A DNA stretch of 64,000 nucleotides from Martelella lutilitoris (GCF_016598595.1 NZ_CP066786.1:581501-645500), one strand, 5' to 3'; counted from the first letter of the stretch, positions 51,614 through 60,896 are shown. The notes: generated from the sequence alone by a model not told the origin. Numbers and translations are program-made.

Positions 51614-51708
51614 TAAATGATCGGTTCCGTCAATGGACGAGCGTGCGTCAACCTCTGAAATGGCTTCCTCCTGCTCGCAAGCCGTTCCTGTCGACAGTCG
51701 CGGGGCTT

Positions 51709-52533
51709 TTAGCCCTTCACCGCGCCCGCCGTCATGGAGCCGAAAATCTGCTTGTACATCATCAGGCCGATGACGGCCGGCGGCAGTGCGCCGATGATCA
51801 TGACGGCGGAAGCCGTGCCCCAGTTTACGCCGCCGCCCGACGCCGCAAAGAAGAATGACGCGCCCACCGTCATCGGTACGGCCTTGCTGGTGGTCAGCAT
51901 CAGGCCGAACAGGAACTCGTTCCAGGCGGTGATGAAGCCGAAGATGAAGGTTGTCGGCATTGCCGGTCTGACGACCGGCCAGATCACGCGTCGAAGGGTT
52001 TCAAGCGTCGACGCGCCGTCCACCTTGGCGGCTTCGTCGAGTTCTACGGGAACATCGGCAATGGCATTGACGAAAATGACGAGCGCCAGGGGAATGTTGA
52101 CGATGGTGAGGATGAGGCCGAGGCCGATCCTGGTGTCGAGCAGCCCCAGCCATTGATACATCATGTAGAGCGGGATCGCGAAGATGATGAGCGGCACGGC
52201 CCTCAGATTGACAACCATCGGGAAGAGCACCCGGCGCCCGGTCTCTGAGCGGGCAATGGCGTAGGCGGCGGGGAAGGCGAGGGCCATTGCCAGCAGCGTT
52301 CCGATCAGGGCCGCCATCGTGCTGTTGAAGAGATAGAGCCAGATGTTGAACCGGGTCGTGTCCGTCAGCACCGACAGGTAGTTCGAAAGTGTCGGAGCGT
52401 TGATCCAGAGGCCGGCATTGGAGCTGATTTCGCGCGCGCTCTTGAAGGAGGTGATGAGCGTCACGATCACCGGAAAATTCATCGCGATCGCGGCAATGGC
52501 AAACACGATCCAGCGTAATGTCCTCGTCATCAT
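51709..52533 (-). CDS. Sugar ABC transporter permease 2 of the amino-sugar operon
   Basis: A 274-residue MalG-type permease. The first membrane segment is LRWIVFAIAAIAMNFPVIVT near 5-24. The coupling loop PVELDEAAKVDGASTLETLR lies near 164-183. It is the last gene of its operon: no ATPase gene follows, and the LacI unit of the next operon begins 135 bases further on. The ATPase must come from elsewhere. Confidence 0.87.
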   Translation of the reverse strand: MMTRTLRWIVFAIAAIAMNFPVIVTLITSFKSAREISSNAGLWINAPTLSNYLSVLTDTTRFNIWLYLFNSTMAALIGTLLAMALAFPAAYAIARSETGRRVLFPMVVNLRAVPLIIFAIPLYMMYQWLGLLDTRIGLGLILTIVNIPLALVIFVNAIADVPVELDEAAKVDGASTLETLRRVIWPVVRPAMPTTFIFGFITAWNEFLFGLMLTTSKAVPMTVGASFFFAASGGGVNWGTASAVMIIGALPPAVIGLMMYKQIFGSMTAGAVKG

Positions 52534-53432
52534 GTCTTCTCCTTCCTGCGGCTGCCGAGCGCCGTCAGGGCATAGAGCACGACGAGCGAGGCGATGAAGA
52601 GAACGACCGAGGCGGCAACCGCCTTGCCGATGGCACCCTGTTTGAAGAAGGCCTGATAGATATAGATCGAGAGCGACGTCGTGGAGCCGCCTGCACCCGC
52701 GCCGGTGAGGGCATAGATATTGTCGAACACGCGGAAGCCGTCGATGAAGCGGATGAAAAACGCGATGATCAGCGTCGGCTTGATCAGCGGGAGCTCAATC
52801 TTCGTCAGCAGCGTCCATCCGCCTGCGCCATCGAGCGCGGCGGCCTCCCGCACATCGCTTGGGATGGCGGAATAGGCCGTGTGGAACAGCAGGAAGGCGA
52901 AGGGCGTCCACTGAAGCGTCTCGATGACGACCAGCGTCCTGAAGGCGTTGTCGGCGTCGAGAAAGGCCGGGCTGTCGCCGAACCACATCCAGAGATAGTA
53001 GGGAACGGGGCCTGCGAACTCGTGCAGGACCAGACGGTACATGAGGCCGACCATGGCGGGAGCCACCATCAGGGGCAGCATCAGCGGCGCCATCAGATAG
53101 GGTCTCTTGCCGAGAAGCGGGTTGAGGAAGATCGCCAGGAACAGGCCGATCAGGCATTCGGCGAGCGCGGTGATGATGCCGAAGCGCAGCGAAAACCAGG
53201 ATGCCTGCCAGAAATAGCGGTCGCTCAACACGTCGAGATAGTTGCCGTATCCGCTCAATTCCGGCGCGCGCAGGGTTTCGAAGGTGACCGTCGATATCGA
53301 ATAGACCAGGTTGACGATCGCCGGGAAGCCCAGAAAGAGCAGCAGGAATATGACGAGCGGGGACAGGAACAGCCGCCCTTCGCCGCGATTTACAAGTTGC
53401 ATATGGTTCGCCGCCGTGGTTCGTCCGGTCAT
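52530..53432 (-). CDS. Sugar ABC transporter permease 1 of the amino-sugar operon
   Basis: A 300-residue MalF-type permease. The first membrane segment is LFLSPLVIFLLLFLGFPAIV near 20-39. The coupling loop SDVREAAALDGAGGWTLLTK lies near 191-210. Start codons at 53432 and 53402 are both possible. It overlaps the second permease (ATGA). Confidence 0.86.
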   Translation of the reverse strand: MTGRTTAANHMQLVNRGEGRLFLSPLVIFLLLFLGFPAIVNLVYSISTVTFETLRAPELSGYGNYLDVLSDRYFWQASWFSLRFGIITALAECLIGLFLAIFLNPLLGKRPYLMAPLMLPLMVAPAMVGLMYRLVLHEFAGPVPYYLWMWFGDSPAFLDADNAFRTLVVIETLQWTPFAFLLFHTAYSAIPSDVREAAALDGAGGWTLLTKIELPLIKPTLIIAFFIRFIDGFRVFDNIYALTGAGAGGSTTSLSIYIYQAFFKQGAIGKAVAASVVLFIASLVVLYALTALGSRRKEKT

Positions 53433-53465
53433 GCCGGAATACAGAAGGCTTTTGACCCGGAAGAA

Positions 53466-53527
53466 GCTCCCGGGCGCCGCCGTATGGGCCGGTCCGGGAG
53501 CAATCCGGCGCAGCCGCGATCGCGGCT
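53466..53527 (-). promoter_or_regulatory. Two hairpins between binding-protein and permease genes
   Basis: GCTCCCGG (53466-53473) pairs perfectly with CCGGGAGC (53494-53501). A second palindrome, AGCCGCGATCGCGGCT, lies at 53512-53527, 20 bases after the binding-protein stop. Two strong structures in one short gap suggest a purposeful block or stabiliser. Confidence 0.65.
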
Positions 53528-53546
53528 GGCTCCTTGCCGTTCCGCC

Positions 53547-54869
53547 TTACGGGTTCAGCAGGTCCCGCATCTCGGCCTCGGTATTGGCCAGCGCCTCGTC
53601 GAGGCTTTGCTGGCCCGACCAGTAGCCGGTGAACTCGCGGGCCTGTACCTCGTAGATCGACAGCGCGTTGGCGGATGTCCCGCCATCCATCACATAGCCA
53701 TACTGGCTGGCGAAGTTGCCGAGGTCCACCAGGTCCGGTCGGTCATCCGCGATCTTCGCGACCACATCAGGCATGAGGGCCGGAGAGCCGCCATTTTCGG
53801 CGTAAAGCAGGGCGGCGTCCTCGGTTGCAAGCCATTGCAGGAACCTGAGCGCCCCTTCCTTGTTCTTTGCGTTTTTGTTGAGGCCAAGTCCGAGACCGTG
53901 GATATGGTCCGCCCGGCCGTTCGGACCGGCAGGCGGCGCGACCACGCCGGTCACCTCGGCGACGGCAGGCGTCTTTTCCGGATCGGTCAGTTCGCCCGCG
54001 GCCGCATTCCACTGAAGGGCCGTCGCGACCTGGCCGGCAGCGAAGGCGGCATTGGTTTCCGCATATTCGTAGGAGAGCGAATCCTTCGGCGTAGCGCCCG
54101 CGTCGTAGAGCGTTTTGTAGAGTTCGAGACCCTTGCGATAGCCTTCGGAATCGATCGTGATGTTGCCCTCCGCGTCCCGCCAGTCGGCGCCGTAGGAGCG
54201 CGGCAGGGACTGGAAGACCATCATGTTGAACAGGAGGTTCTTCATCTGCAGCACCGTGCCGTAGCGCACGGGACTTGCCCGGTTGATGGATTTGGTGAAA
54301 TAGAGCGCCGTTGCCGCCCAGTCATCCCAGGTCCATTCGTCCGCCGGCTTCGGCTCCATCGGCTTGCCGAGATACTCCTCCGCGATTTTCGAATATTCGG
54401 CCCTGGCATCCGCGTCGCCGAGCAGCGCGTCGAGAAGGTCGGTGCGGTAATACATGAAGTGGAGGGAGAGGTCCGTCGGAACGCCGTATTGCCGGCCCTC
54501 ATACTGCATGGTTTCCAGAACGGCCTTGCCGAACACCGTTTCGGCGTCGTCGCCAAGGTCGATGGGCTCCATGTACGGCGCGTAGCGACCGATCGAATAG
54601 GCGGCGATCAGGTTGATGTCGAAAGCATCGGAGCCGGCCGCAAGGTCGGCCTGGAGCTTGTCGAAGAAGCCGTCGCGGCTGAAGAAGATCAGTTCGACCT
54701 TGTCGTCTTCGCGCGCGGTTTCGTTGTAGACGTCCGTTGCCGCCCGCAGCGCGGCTTCCTCCGAGCCGCCCGGCCAGCCGAGCACGGTTACGGTTGCATT
54801 GGCAATGCCCGGCATGGCCGTGCCGGCCAGAAGCCCGGCAAGGGCCATAATTGTCGTTTTCTTGATCAT
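53547..54869 (-). CDS. Sugar ABC transporter binding protein of the amino-sugar operon
   Basis: A 440-residue CUT1 binding protein with a signal peptide ending in MPGIANA before TVTVLGWPGGSEEAALRAAT. The family stretch NAAAGELTDPEKTPAVAEVT is near 280-300. It follows the fused NanE-NanK gene by 50 bases, so the ligand is probably N-acetylmannosamine or a related amino sugar; sialic acid is less likely because no lyase gene is present. Confidence 0.83.
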   Translation of the reverse strand: MIKKTTIMALAGLLAGTAMPGIANATVTVLGWPGGSEEAALRAATDVYNETAREDDKVELIFFSRDGFFDKLQADLAAGSDAFDINLIAAYSIGRYAPYMEPIDLGDDAETVFGKAVLETMQYEGRQYGVPTDLSLHFMYYRTDLLDALLGDADARAEYSKIAEEYLGKPMEPKPADEWTWDDWAATALYFTKSINRASPVRYGTVLQMKNLLFNMMVFQSLPRSYGADWRDAEGNITIDSEGYRKGLELYKTLYDAGATPKDSLSYEYAETNAAFAAGQVATALQWNAAAGELTDPEKTPAVAEVTGVVAPPAGPNGRADHIHGLGLGLNKNAKNKEGALRFLQWLATEDAALLYAENGGSPALMPDVVAKIADDRPDLVDLGNFASQYGYVMDGGTSANALSIYEVQAREFTGYWSGQQSLDEALANTEAEMRDLLNP

Positions 54870-54919
54870 GTCGAGTTCCCTTCTCTTTTTGGCATTTGTT
54901 CAGTCAGTCACGTATCCGG

Positions 54920-56452
54920 TTAGGGCTTGCCTTCTCCTGCTGCGGAGCGCGCCAGATCGGCAATTCCGATCAGGCCGGCCTGAGCGCCGCAGCGCGCCGC
55001 CCGGATGTCCGGCCTCAGGCGTGCGGGCAGCGCTGCAAGGTTTTGCGAAACCCGCGGCAGGAAGCCGTCAGCCAGGCCGATGCCGCCGCCGATGATGACG
55101 ACGTCGGGATCGAACATCAGCTTGATATCGGCGCAAAGCGTCGCAACCTTTGCCGCCGAGCCGTCGACGATGCCGGCGGCCCATGCCTCGCCTCTGGTCG
55201 CAGCCGCGAACACCGAGGGCGTGTCGGCGTCGTGTCCGAGCCGGGCGGCTTCGCCCGCGATAAACTTGCCGGAAACCCGGTCCTCCAGAGGTCCCGCCCC
55301 GCCCGATGCGCCGCGCGTCAGCCCGAAATGTCCGGCAAGCCCGGTCATCAGCCTGCCGTTGCTAACGACGCCGCCGCCGATTCCGGTCGAGATCGTCAGG
55401 AAAACGACGGAGTTGACGGCTTCCTTGGCAGCGCGATATTCGCCCCACGCGGCCGCCTGGGCGTCATTGAGGGCAAAGACGGGCGCCTTGAAGAAGCTTG
55501 CGGCGCGCTCTGCCAGGGGATAGGCGCCGGGAATATTGAGGGTCGCCGTGTTCAGGGCCTGCCAGCAGCCATCTTCCACAAGGCCCGTCGCCGCGATGCC
55601 GACGCAGCCGTAGCGGCCGTTCCAGGCGCGGGTTGCGGCCGCGATTGCCGCCAGCCAGCCGTCGGGATTGCCGCCTGCGGCGGTCGGCACCTGAACCTTC
55701 TCGATAATCGCGCCGGCGGAGATCAGAGCCGCCATCGATTTCGTGCCGCCGATATCGATGGCGAGAACCGGGCTGTCGCCGGCGGCCCGGTATGCGCCGG
55801 CGAGTGCATCGCGGAACCAAGCCGTGGTGTGTTCCGTGCGGGTGATGGCGGAGCCGACGGTGACCGCATAAGCGCCCGCCCGCGCGGCAGCGGCTGCTTG
55901 CTGCGGCGTCCGGATGCGGCCCTCGGCGATGACATAGGGCGTCAGGGCGGCCATTTCGGCGATGAGGGCGATATCCGGGTCGTCGGGCTCAGGACCCTCG
56001 ACATAGCCGGAAAGGGTGGTGCCGACAAAATCGATGCCGCATTCAAGCGCGTTTCGGGCATCCTCAAGCGACGAACAGTCCGCCATGGTCAGCTTGCCGT
56101 GGGCGCGGGCGGCGGCTACAAGCGCGGCCAGTTCGACCGGACGCGGCCTGCGGGTTGCATCAAAGGCAATGATATCCGCGCCGGCGGCGGCAAGTTCGTC
56201 CACGTCCGAAAGAAACGGGGTTATACGCACCGGACTGTCTTCCAGGTCGCGCTTGGCGATGCCGATGATCGGCACGCTGACCTTCGGGCGCACCGCGCGA
56301 ACATAGCGTTCGGATTCGATTCTGAGAGCGGCAGCGCCGGCCGCGACGGCAGCCATGGCGAAGCCTGCGACGAAAACCGGCTCGTCCATCGGGCCGCCGG
56401 GAACCGGCTGACAGGATACGATTAGGCTGTTTTTCAGAATGTCTGGACGCAC
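54920..56452 (-). CDS. nanEK: Fused N-acetylmannosamine-6-phosphate 2-epimerase and N-acetylmannosamine kinase
   Basis: A 510-residue bifunctional enzyme. The N-terminal NanE barrel (about 3-217) shows SLIVSCQPVPGGP, IGIAKRD and EGRIRTPQQA. The C-terminal ROK kinase (about 227-510) shows DIGGTKS at 233-239, catalytic Asp330 in NDAQAAAWGE and TGIGGG. The usual zinc-binding Cys cluster of ROK proteins is replaced by GHFGLTRGASGGAGPLE at 374-390. The GTG at 56452 is chosen because it follows a GAGG and gives the NanE start; a TTG further upstream (56506) lies in an operator. ManNAc becomes ManNAc-6-P, then GlcNAc-6-P. Confidence 0.9.
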   Translation of the reverse strand: MRPDILKNSLIVSCQPVPGGPMDEPVFVAGFAMAAVAAGAAALRIESERYVRAVRPKVSVPIIGIAKRDLEDSPVRITPFLSDVDELAAAGADIIAFDATRRPRPVELAALVAAARAHGKLTMADCSSLEDARNALECGIDFVGTTLSGYVEGPEPDDPDIALIAEMAALTPYVIAEGRIRTPQQAAAAARAGAYAVTVGSAITRTEHTTAWFRDALAGAYRAAGDSPVLAIDIGGTKSMAALISAGAIIEKVQVPTAAGGNPDGWLAAIAAATRAWNGRYGCVGIAATGLVEDGCWQALNTATLNIPGAYPLAERAASFFKAPVFALNDAQAAAWGEYRAAKEAVNSVVFLTISTGIGGGVVSNGRLMTGLAGHFGLTRGASGGAGPLEDRVSGKFIAGEAARLGHDADTPSVFAAATRGEAWAAGIVDGSAAKVATLCADIKLMFDPDVVIIGGGIGLADGFLPRVSQNLAALPARLRPDIRAARCGAQAGLIGIADLARSAAGEGKP

Positions 56453-56505
56453 CGGAACCCTCGCTGCTTTTTGCGATATAGCAGCCCAAGAAAGACCAGA
56501 ATGCA

Positions 56506-56528
56506 ACCAGTTTATAACTGGTATTATC
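56506..56528. promoter_or_regulatory. Candidate GntR operator before nanEK
   Basis: ACCAGTTTATAACTGGT (56506-56522) is a dyad with perfect 7-base arms. Its right half continues as ACTGGTATTATC (56517-56528), which recurs exactly before gntR at 57316-57327. The site runs into the gntR stop codon. Confidence 0.6.
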
Positions 56529-57273
56529 GTCTCAGCTCGAAAACGAAATCATAGACATCGCCGCGGTAGCGCGTCTCGCAATACTCGACCACGTCGCCTT
56601 GTGGCAGGAAGCACCTGCGCTCGGTGACCAGAAGCGGGGTGAGAGGCGGGCAGGACAGGCGGTCGCTGTCTTCCTGCGAGGCGGAGCGCGTCCGCATGCG
56701 CTGAATGGCACGTTGCGGCAGGTAACCCCTTTTTTCCAGCGCGTCATAGAGCGAATGGCCGACCAACTCGGGTGCGGGAAGAAAGCGTTGGGGCACGCTG
56801 GCGATCTCGACGGCGATCGGCTTTCCGTCCGCGGTCCGGATGCGCTGCATGCGCAATATGCTCTCGCTGCTGCCGATCCCGAGGGCCATCATTTCGGTCG
56901 GGGACGGGCGGCTCATCTGCTTGGAAAGCCAGATACATCCAGGTTCCATGCCACGCGAACGGATGTCCTCGGAAAAGCTGGTCAGGTTCGACAGCGTCTT
57001 CTCGACTTTCGATGCAACTTCGGTTCGCGCGCCATGGCGCCTGGCGAGCAACCCGTCCTCCTCCAGAAGCGCGAAGCTCTTGCGAACCGTCACGCGCGAA
57101 AGACCGAGCGATTCGGCCAGAGCGCGCTCGCCCGGCAACCTCTCGCCGGCGTGCAGTTCATTGGAAAGAATGACCGTCTCAATCGCCGTTTTCAGGCGTT
57201 TGTACAGAGGAATATCCGTTGCGCTTCCGGCGAGTTCCGCGCGCACGCGCTTTATGATGTCCGACGTCGCCAT
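56524..57273 (-). CDS. GntR/HutC-family transcriptional regulator
   Basis: A 249-residue regulator. The winged helix spans about 15-80 (ERLPGERALAESLGLSRVTVRK), followed by a UTRA ligand domain (from about 95). It starts at 57273 and heads the amino-sugar operon. The likely effector is an amino-sugar phosphate. Two matching operators flank the gene, so it probably represses itself and the nanEK importer genes. Confidence 0.9.
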   Translation of the reverse strand: MATSDIIKRVRAELAGSATDIPLYKRLKTAIETVILSNELHAGERLPGERALAESLGLSRVTVRKSFALLEEDGLLARRHGARTEVASKVEKTLSNLTSFSEDIRSRGMEPGCIWLSKQMSRPSPTEMMALGIGSSESILRMQRIRTADGKPIAVEIASVPQRFLPAPELVGHSLYDALEKRGYLPQRAIQRMRTRSASQEDSDRLSCPPLTPLLVTERRCFLPQGDVVEYCETRYRGDVYDFVFELRR

Positions 57274-57312
57274 ATGCGATTCCAGTGAATGCGAAAAAAA
57301 ATCATCTGGACT

Positions 57313-57327
57313 TATACTGGTATTATC
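57313..57327. promoter_or_regulatory. Candidate GntR operator before gntR
   Basis: TATACTGGTATTATC contains the partial dyad TATAC-TG-GTATTA and the 12-base string also found before nanEK. It lies 40 bases before the gntR start codon, in an AT-rich promoter-like region. Confidence 0.58.
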
Positions 57328-57415
57328 TTTTCAATGCAAATAGGTAAGATATAGCTTGCCTTTGCGAGCCGGGATTGACCGCGGGGATGGCGATATGCAC
57401 GGTGGTCAGGACGGC

Positions 57416-58906
57416 TTATCCGAATTTCCCGCTCAGATAGTTCAGGTAGGCGCTGCAATCTCCAGCTTCCGCGCCGATGGCCGAAAGCGCCGCGCGGCGG
57501 CCTCTCGAGCGGCCGTGCCGCCAGACGATCTCGCCGAGTTTTTGCCGCAGCGGCGCAAGATCGCCAGCCCTGGCTGCATCGCGGAGCCGAGGCTCGGTTT
57601 CATCGAGCCGGGCCATGATCTGGGCGGCGGTGACGTTGCCGATCGTGTAGGTCGGGAAGGAGCCGATATAGCCGCTCGACCAGTGCACGTCCTGGAGGCA
57701 GCCGAGCCCGTCATGCGGCACCGCGATGCCGAGGTCCTCGCCCATGGCCTCGTTCCAGGCCGCAGGCACGTCATCGACGGCAAGCGCGCCATCCATCAGC
57801 GCCATTTCGATGCGCACCCTCAGCATGATGTGCAGATCGTAGGTCAGTTCGTCCGCTTCCACGCGGACAAGGCCGGGCTCCGTCCGGTTGACGGCCAGGA
57901 CGAACTCCTCTTCGCTGACATCGGCCAGCTGGTCCGGGAAATGCGCCTTGAGCCGTTCGAAGTGCAATGCCCAGAAATCGGCGGACCGGCCGATATGGTT
58001 CTCGAATAGTCGTGACTGGCTCTCATGCATGCCGAAACTGCTGCCCCCGACGGCGTAAAGGCCGATCAGATCAGTGGCATGGGCAGAGCGGGTGAGCGCC
58101 GGGTCGACGCCCTGTTCGTAGAGCGCATGGCCGGTCTCGTGCATCGTGCCGAAGATCGACATCGGCAGGTAGTTCGGGTTCCAGCGCGAGGTGATGCGGA
58201 CATCCTGGCGGGTAAAGGAAATCTCGAAGGGGTGGACGGCGGTATCAAGCCGGCTGCGGGCAAAATCGAGGCCGAGAATTTCGGCAAGCTCCGTACAGAG
58301 CGCTTTCTGCTCCTCGACCGGATAGGTCCGATACAGAAAATCCGTGCGCGGTTTCGGACGGTTGAGCGCGGCGGCGAGAATTGGCTTGATGCCCTCGCGC
58401 AAGTCATCGAACAACGCCTTCAGCGAGGCGGCGGTTTCGCCGGGTTCGTATATCTGTACCATCGGGTCATAGGGGTGGGAGTCATAACCGATCGCACCGG
58501 CCATCTGGCGGGCCAGCGAGACGATCTCGGCGAGGTGCGGACGGAACAGGGTGAAATCGCCCTCCGCGCGGGCCTTCTCCCAGGCCCGACCGGCCAGGAT
58601 CGAAATTTCGTCCTGGCGGCGCAGCAGGGCGGGCGGCACGCTCAGATGCCATTTGCGGGCGGCAAGCACGTCGCCGGCGGCGCGGCGCTCGCGCTCGTCG
58701 CCGGACGTTGCCATCACGGTCTCGGCGGCATCCTCCGTAGACGCCTCCAGCAAAAGCTCGCGCGCCTTGGCCTTCAGTGTGGCGATCTGCTGGCCGCGGG
58801 TTGCGGCCCCGCCCGGCGGCATCATCACCCGCGCATCCCATTGCAGCAGGTTGACGGCCGAAAGTATGTCGTTGATTTCGGCGATGCGGCTTGAAAACGC
58901 GTTCAT
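57416..58906 (-). CDS. M32-family metallocarboxypeptidase
   Basis: A 496-residue zinc carboxypeptidase of the thermostable carboxypeptidase 1 (Taq) family. The zinc motif is HETGH at 256-260, and the family marks HPFEISFTRQDVRITSRW (225-242) and GLYAVGGSSFGMHESQSRLFEN follow. It has no signal peptide, so it acts in the cytoplasm, removing C-terminal residues from peptides. The start overlaps the stop of the dipeptide-importer ATPase gene (ATGA), so it is translated with the importer and probably degrades the imported peptides. Confidence 0.93.
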   Translation of the reverse strand: MNAFSSRIAEINDILSAVNLLQWDARVMMPPGGAATRGQQIATLKAKARELLLEASTEDAAETVMATSGDERERRAAGDVLAARKWHLSVPPALLRRQDEISILAGRAWEKARAEGDFTLFRPHLAEIVSLARQMAGAIGYDSHPYDPMVQIYEPGETAASLKALFDDLREGIKPILAAALNRPKPRTDFLYRTYPVEEQKALCTELAEILGLDFARSRLDTAVHPFEISFTRQDVRITSRWNPNYLPMSIFGTMHETGHALYEQGVDPALTRSAHATDLIGLYAVGGSSFGMHESQSRLFENHIGRSADFWALHFERLKAHFPDQLADVSEEEFVLAVNRTEPGLVRVEADELTYDLHIMLRVRIEMALMDGALAVDDVPAAWNEAMGEDLGIAVPHDGLGCLQDVHWSSGYIGSFPTYTIGNVTAAQIMARLDETEPRLRDAARAGDLAPLRQKLGEIVWRHGRSRGRRAALSAIGAEAGDCSAYLNYLSGKFG

Positions 58907-59934
58907 GCGGCCTCCGGTTTTGCTGTGGCGCCCGTTCCGCCGTCATTGAGGTGGCAGGCAACCGATGCCGTTCCGCCTTGCGCCGGTTTCAGGCGCGGCA
59001 GTTCGGCCTTGCACCTGGGGCCGGCCATCGGGCAGCGCGGATGGAAGGCGCAGCCTTTCGGCGGATCGAGCGGCGAGGGGATCTCGCCCTCGATCGGCTG
59101 GAACGAACCGCGCCCGGCCCCAAGTTTCGGGATCGAGGCGAACAGCGCCTTGGTGTAGGGATGGCGCGGCGTGGCGTAAAGTTCTTCCGCCGAAGCTAGT
59201 TCGACGATGCGACCCAGATACATGATCGCCACACGGTCGCACACATGGCGCACGACCGAAAGGTCGTGGCTGATGAAAATGGCGGTAAGATCGAGTTCGC
59301 GGCGCAGATCCATGAACAGGTTCAGCACCTGCGCCTGGATCGAGACGTCCAGCGAGGCCACCGCTTCGTCCAGCACCAGCAGCTCCGGCTCCATGGCGAG
59401 CGCGCGGGCAATGGCGACGCGCTGGCGTTGACCGCCGGAAAACTGGTGCGGCAGGCGGTCGGCATAGGCGCCCTCCAGGCCCACCTGCTCAAGCAGACTG
59501 CGCACCCGGGCGCGGACTTCATTGGCCTTGACGATATGGTGGATGCGCGGGCCCTCGGCGATTGTCTCGCCTACCTTCATGCGCGGATTGAGGCTTGCGA
59601 ACGGATCCTGATGGATCATTTGCACCTTGGTGGTGAGCTTGTCGACATTATTGCCGTGCTTACGGGCAACGGGCGCCCCGTTCAGAAGCACCTGGCCCTC
59701 GCTCGGCGTGTAGATGCCCGAGATGATGCGGCCGAGCGTGGACTTGCCGCAGCCCGATTCTCCGACAAGGCCGAGCACTTCGCCCTCGGCGACCTCCAGC
59801 GAGATATCGGAAAGCGCATGGACGGTTTCGCCCGACGGCCTGCCGGCGATCCTGTTGATGCCCTGGATGACGAGGCCGGGCTTGCGGGTGAAGCGCTTGT
59901 GAACGCCTTCGATCGTCAGAAGCGGCTTGCTCAT
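58903..59934 (-). CDS. dppF: Dipeptide/oligopeptide ABC transporter ATPase (DppF-like)
   Basis: A 343-residue ATPase with Walker A GESGCGKST at 58-66, signature FSGGQRQRVAIARAL and Walker B LLVLDEAVASLD. The second Walker B residue is Ala where most DppF read Pro. The C-terminal oligopeptide-transporter domain carries the Cys pattern CAFHPRCPMAGPRC. It overlaps the DppD stop and the carboxypeptidase start. Confidence 0.92.
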   Translation of the reverse strand: MSKPLLTIEGVHKRFTRKPGLVIQGINRIAGRPSGETVHALSDISLEVAEGEVLGLVGESGCGKSTLGRIISGIYTPSEGQVLLNGAPVARKHGNNVDKLTTKVQMIHQDPFASLNPRMKVGETIAEGPRIHHIVKANEVRARVRSLLEQVGLEGAYADRLPHQFSGGQRQRVAIARALAMEPELLVLDEAVASLDVSIQAQVLNLFMDLRRELDLTAIFISHDLSVVRHVCDRVAIMYLGRIVELASAEELYATPRHPYTKALFASIPKLGAGRGSFQPIEGEIPSPLDPPKGCAFHPRCPMAGPRCKAELPRLKPAQGGTASVACHLNDGGTGATAKPEAA

Positions 59935-60896
59935 GGGGCCTCCATCGGGTGATGACAGGAAACCGAATGCGTTCCGTCCTCATGCAAGGGCGGCTCGGTG
60001 GCGCAGATGTCGGTTGCGCGCGGACAGCGCGGCCTGAACGGGCAGCCGGACGGCAGGTTGGCGAGTTGCGGCGTCGAACCGGGGATCTGCGGCAGATGCG
60101 CGCCCGGCTCGTGCAGGCTGGGCACCGAGCCGATCAGGCCCACAGTATAGGGGTGGCGGGGGGCTGCGATCACTTCCTCGGCCGCGCCGCGCTCGACGAT
60201 CCTGCCGGCATACATCACGCAGATATCATCGGCGAGGCTGGAGATCACGGCAAGATCATGGGTAATCCAGACAATCGCCGTGCCGGTCTCGTCGGCAAGC
60301 CGTCGCACCTCGGCAAGGATCTGGCTCTGGATCGAAACGTCGAGCGCCGTCGTCGGTTCGTCGGCGATGATCACCGCCGGGCGGTGGAGCAGTGCCGTGG
60401 CGATCGCCACGCGCTGGCGCATGCCGCCGGAAAGCTGGTGCGGATAGGCCTTCAGCCTTTCGCGGGCGGCCGGGATGCCGACAGTCTCGAGCGCCTGCCG
60501 CGCGCGCTCCCAGGCATCGCGTTTCGATATTTTTTCATGCACGCGCACGGCCATGGCCATCTGGTCGCCGATCCGCAAAACCGGGTTCAGCGTCATCATC
60601 GGGTCCTGAAACACCATGGCGACCTTGGCGCCGCGCAGCTTGCGCAGCGTCTCGGGCTTCAGCGCCCTTAGATCCTGGCCGTCGACCAGGACTTCGCCGC
60701 CGGTGATTTGGCCCGGTTCCTCGACGAGGCCGAGGATGGAAAAGCCAGTGACGCTCTTGCCCGAGCCGCTTTCGCCGACAAGGCCCATGATGCGGCCGCG
60801 CTCGACGGCAAAGCTGACATTGTTGACGGCGGTGACATCGCCGCGACGGGTTTCAAACCGGGTGGTGAGGCCCCGGACATCCAGTGCTTTGGTCAT
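59931..60896 (-). CDS. dppD: Dipeptide/oligopeptide ABC transporter ATPase (DppD-like)
   Basis: A 321-residue ATPase with Walker A GESGSGKSV at 41-49, signature [15 protein letters not shown], Walker B VIIADEPTTALD and C-terminal Cys pattern CPFRPRCPRATDIC. It pairs with DppF. Start and stop overlap its neighbours, so five genes are translationally coupled. Confidence 0.92.
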   Translation of the reverse strand: MTKALDVRGLTTRFETRRGDVTAVNNVSFAVERGRIMGLVGESGSGKSVTGFSILGLVEEPGQITGGEVLVDGQDLRALKPETLRKLRGAKVAMVFQDPMMTLNPVLRIGDQMAMAVRVHEKISKRDAWERARQALETVGIPAARERLKAYPHQLSGGMRQRVAIATALLHRPAVIIADEPTTALDVSIQSQILAEVRRLADETGTAIVWITHDLAVISSLADDICVMYAGRIVERGAAEEVIAAPRHPYTVGLIGSVPSLHEPGAHLPQIPGSTPQLANLPSGCPFRPRCPRATDICATEPPLHEDGTHSVSCHHPMEAP

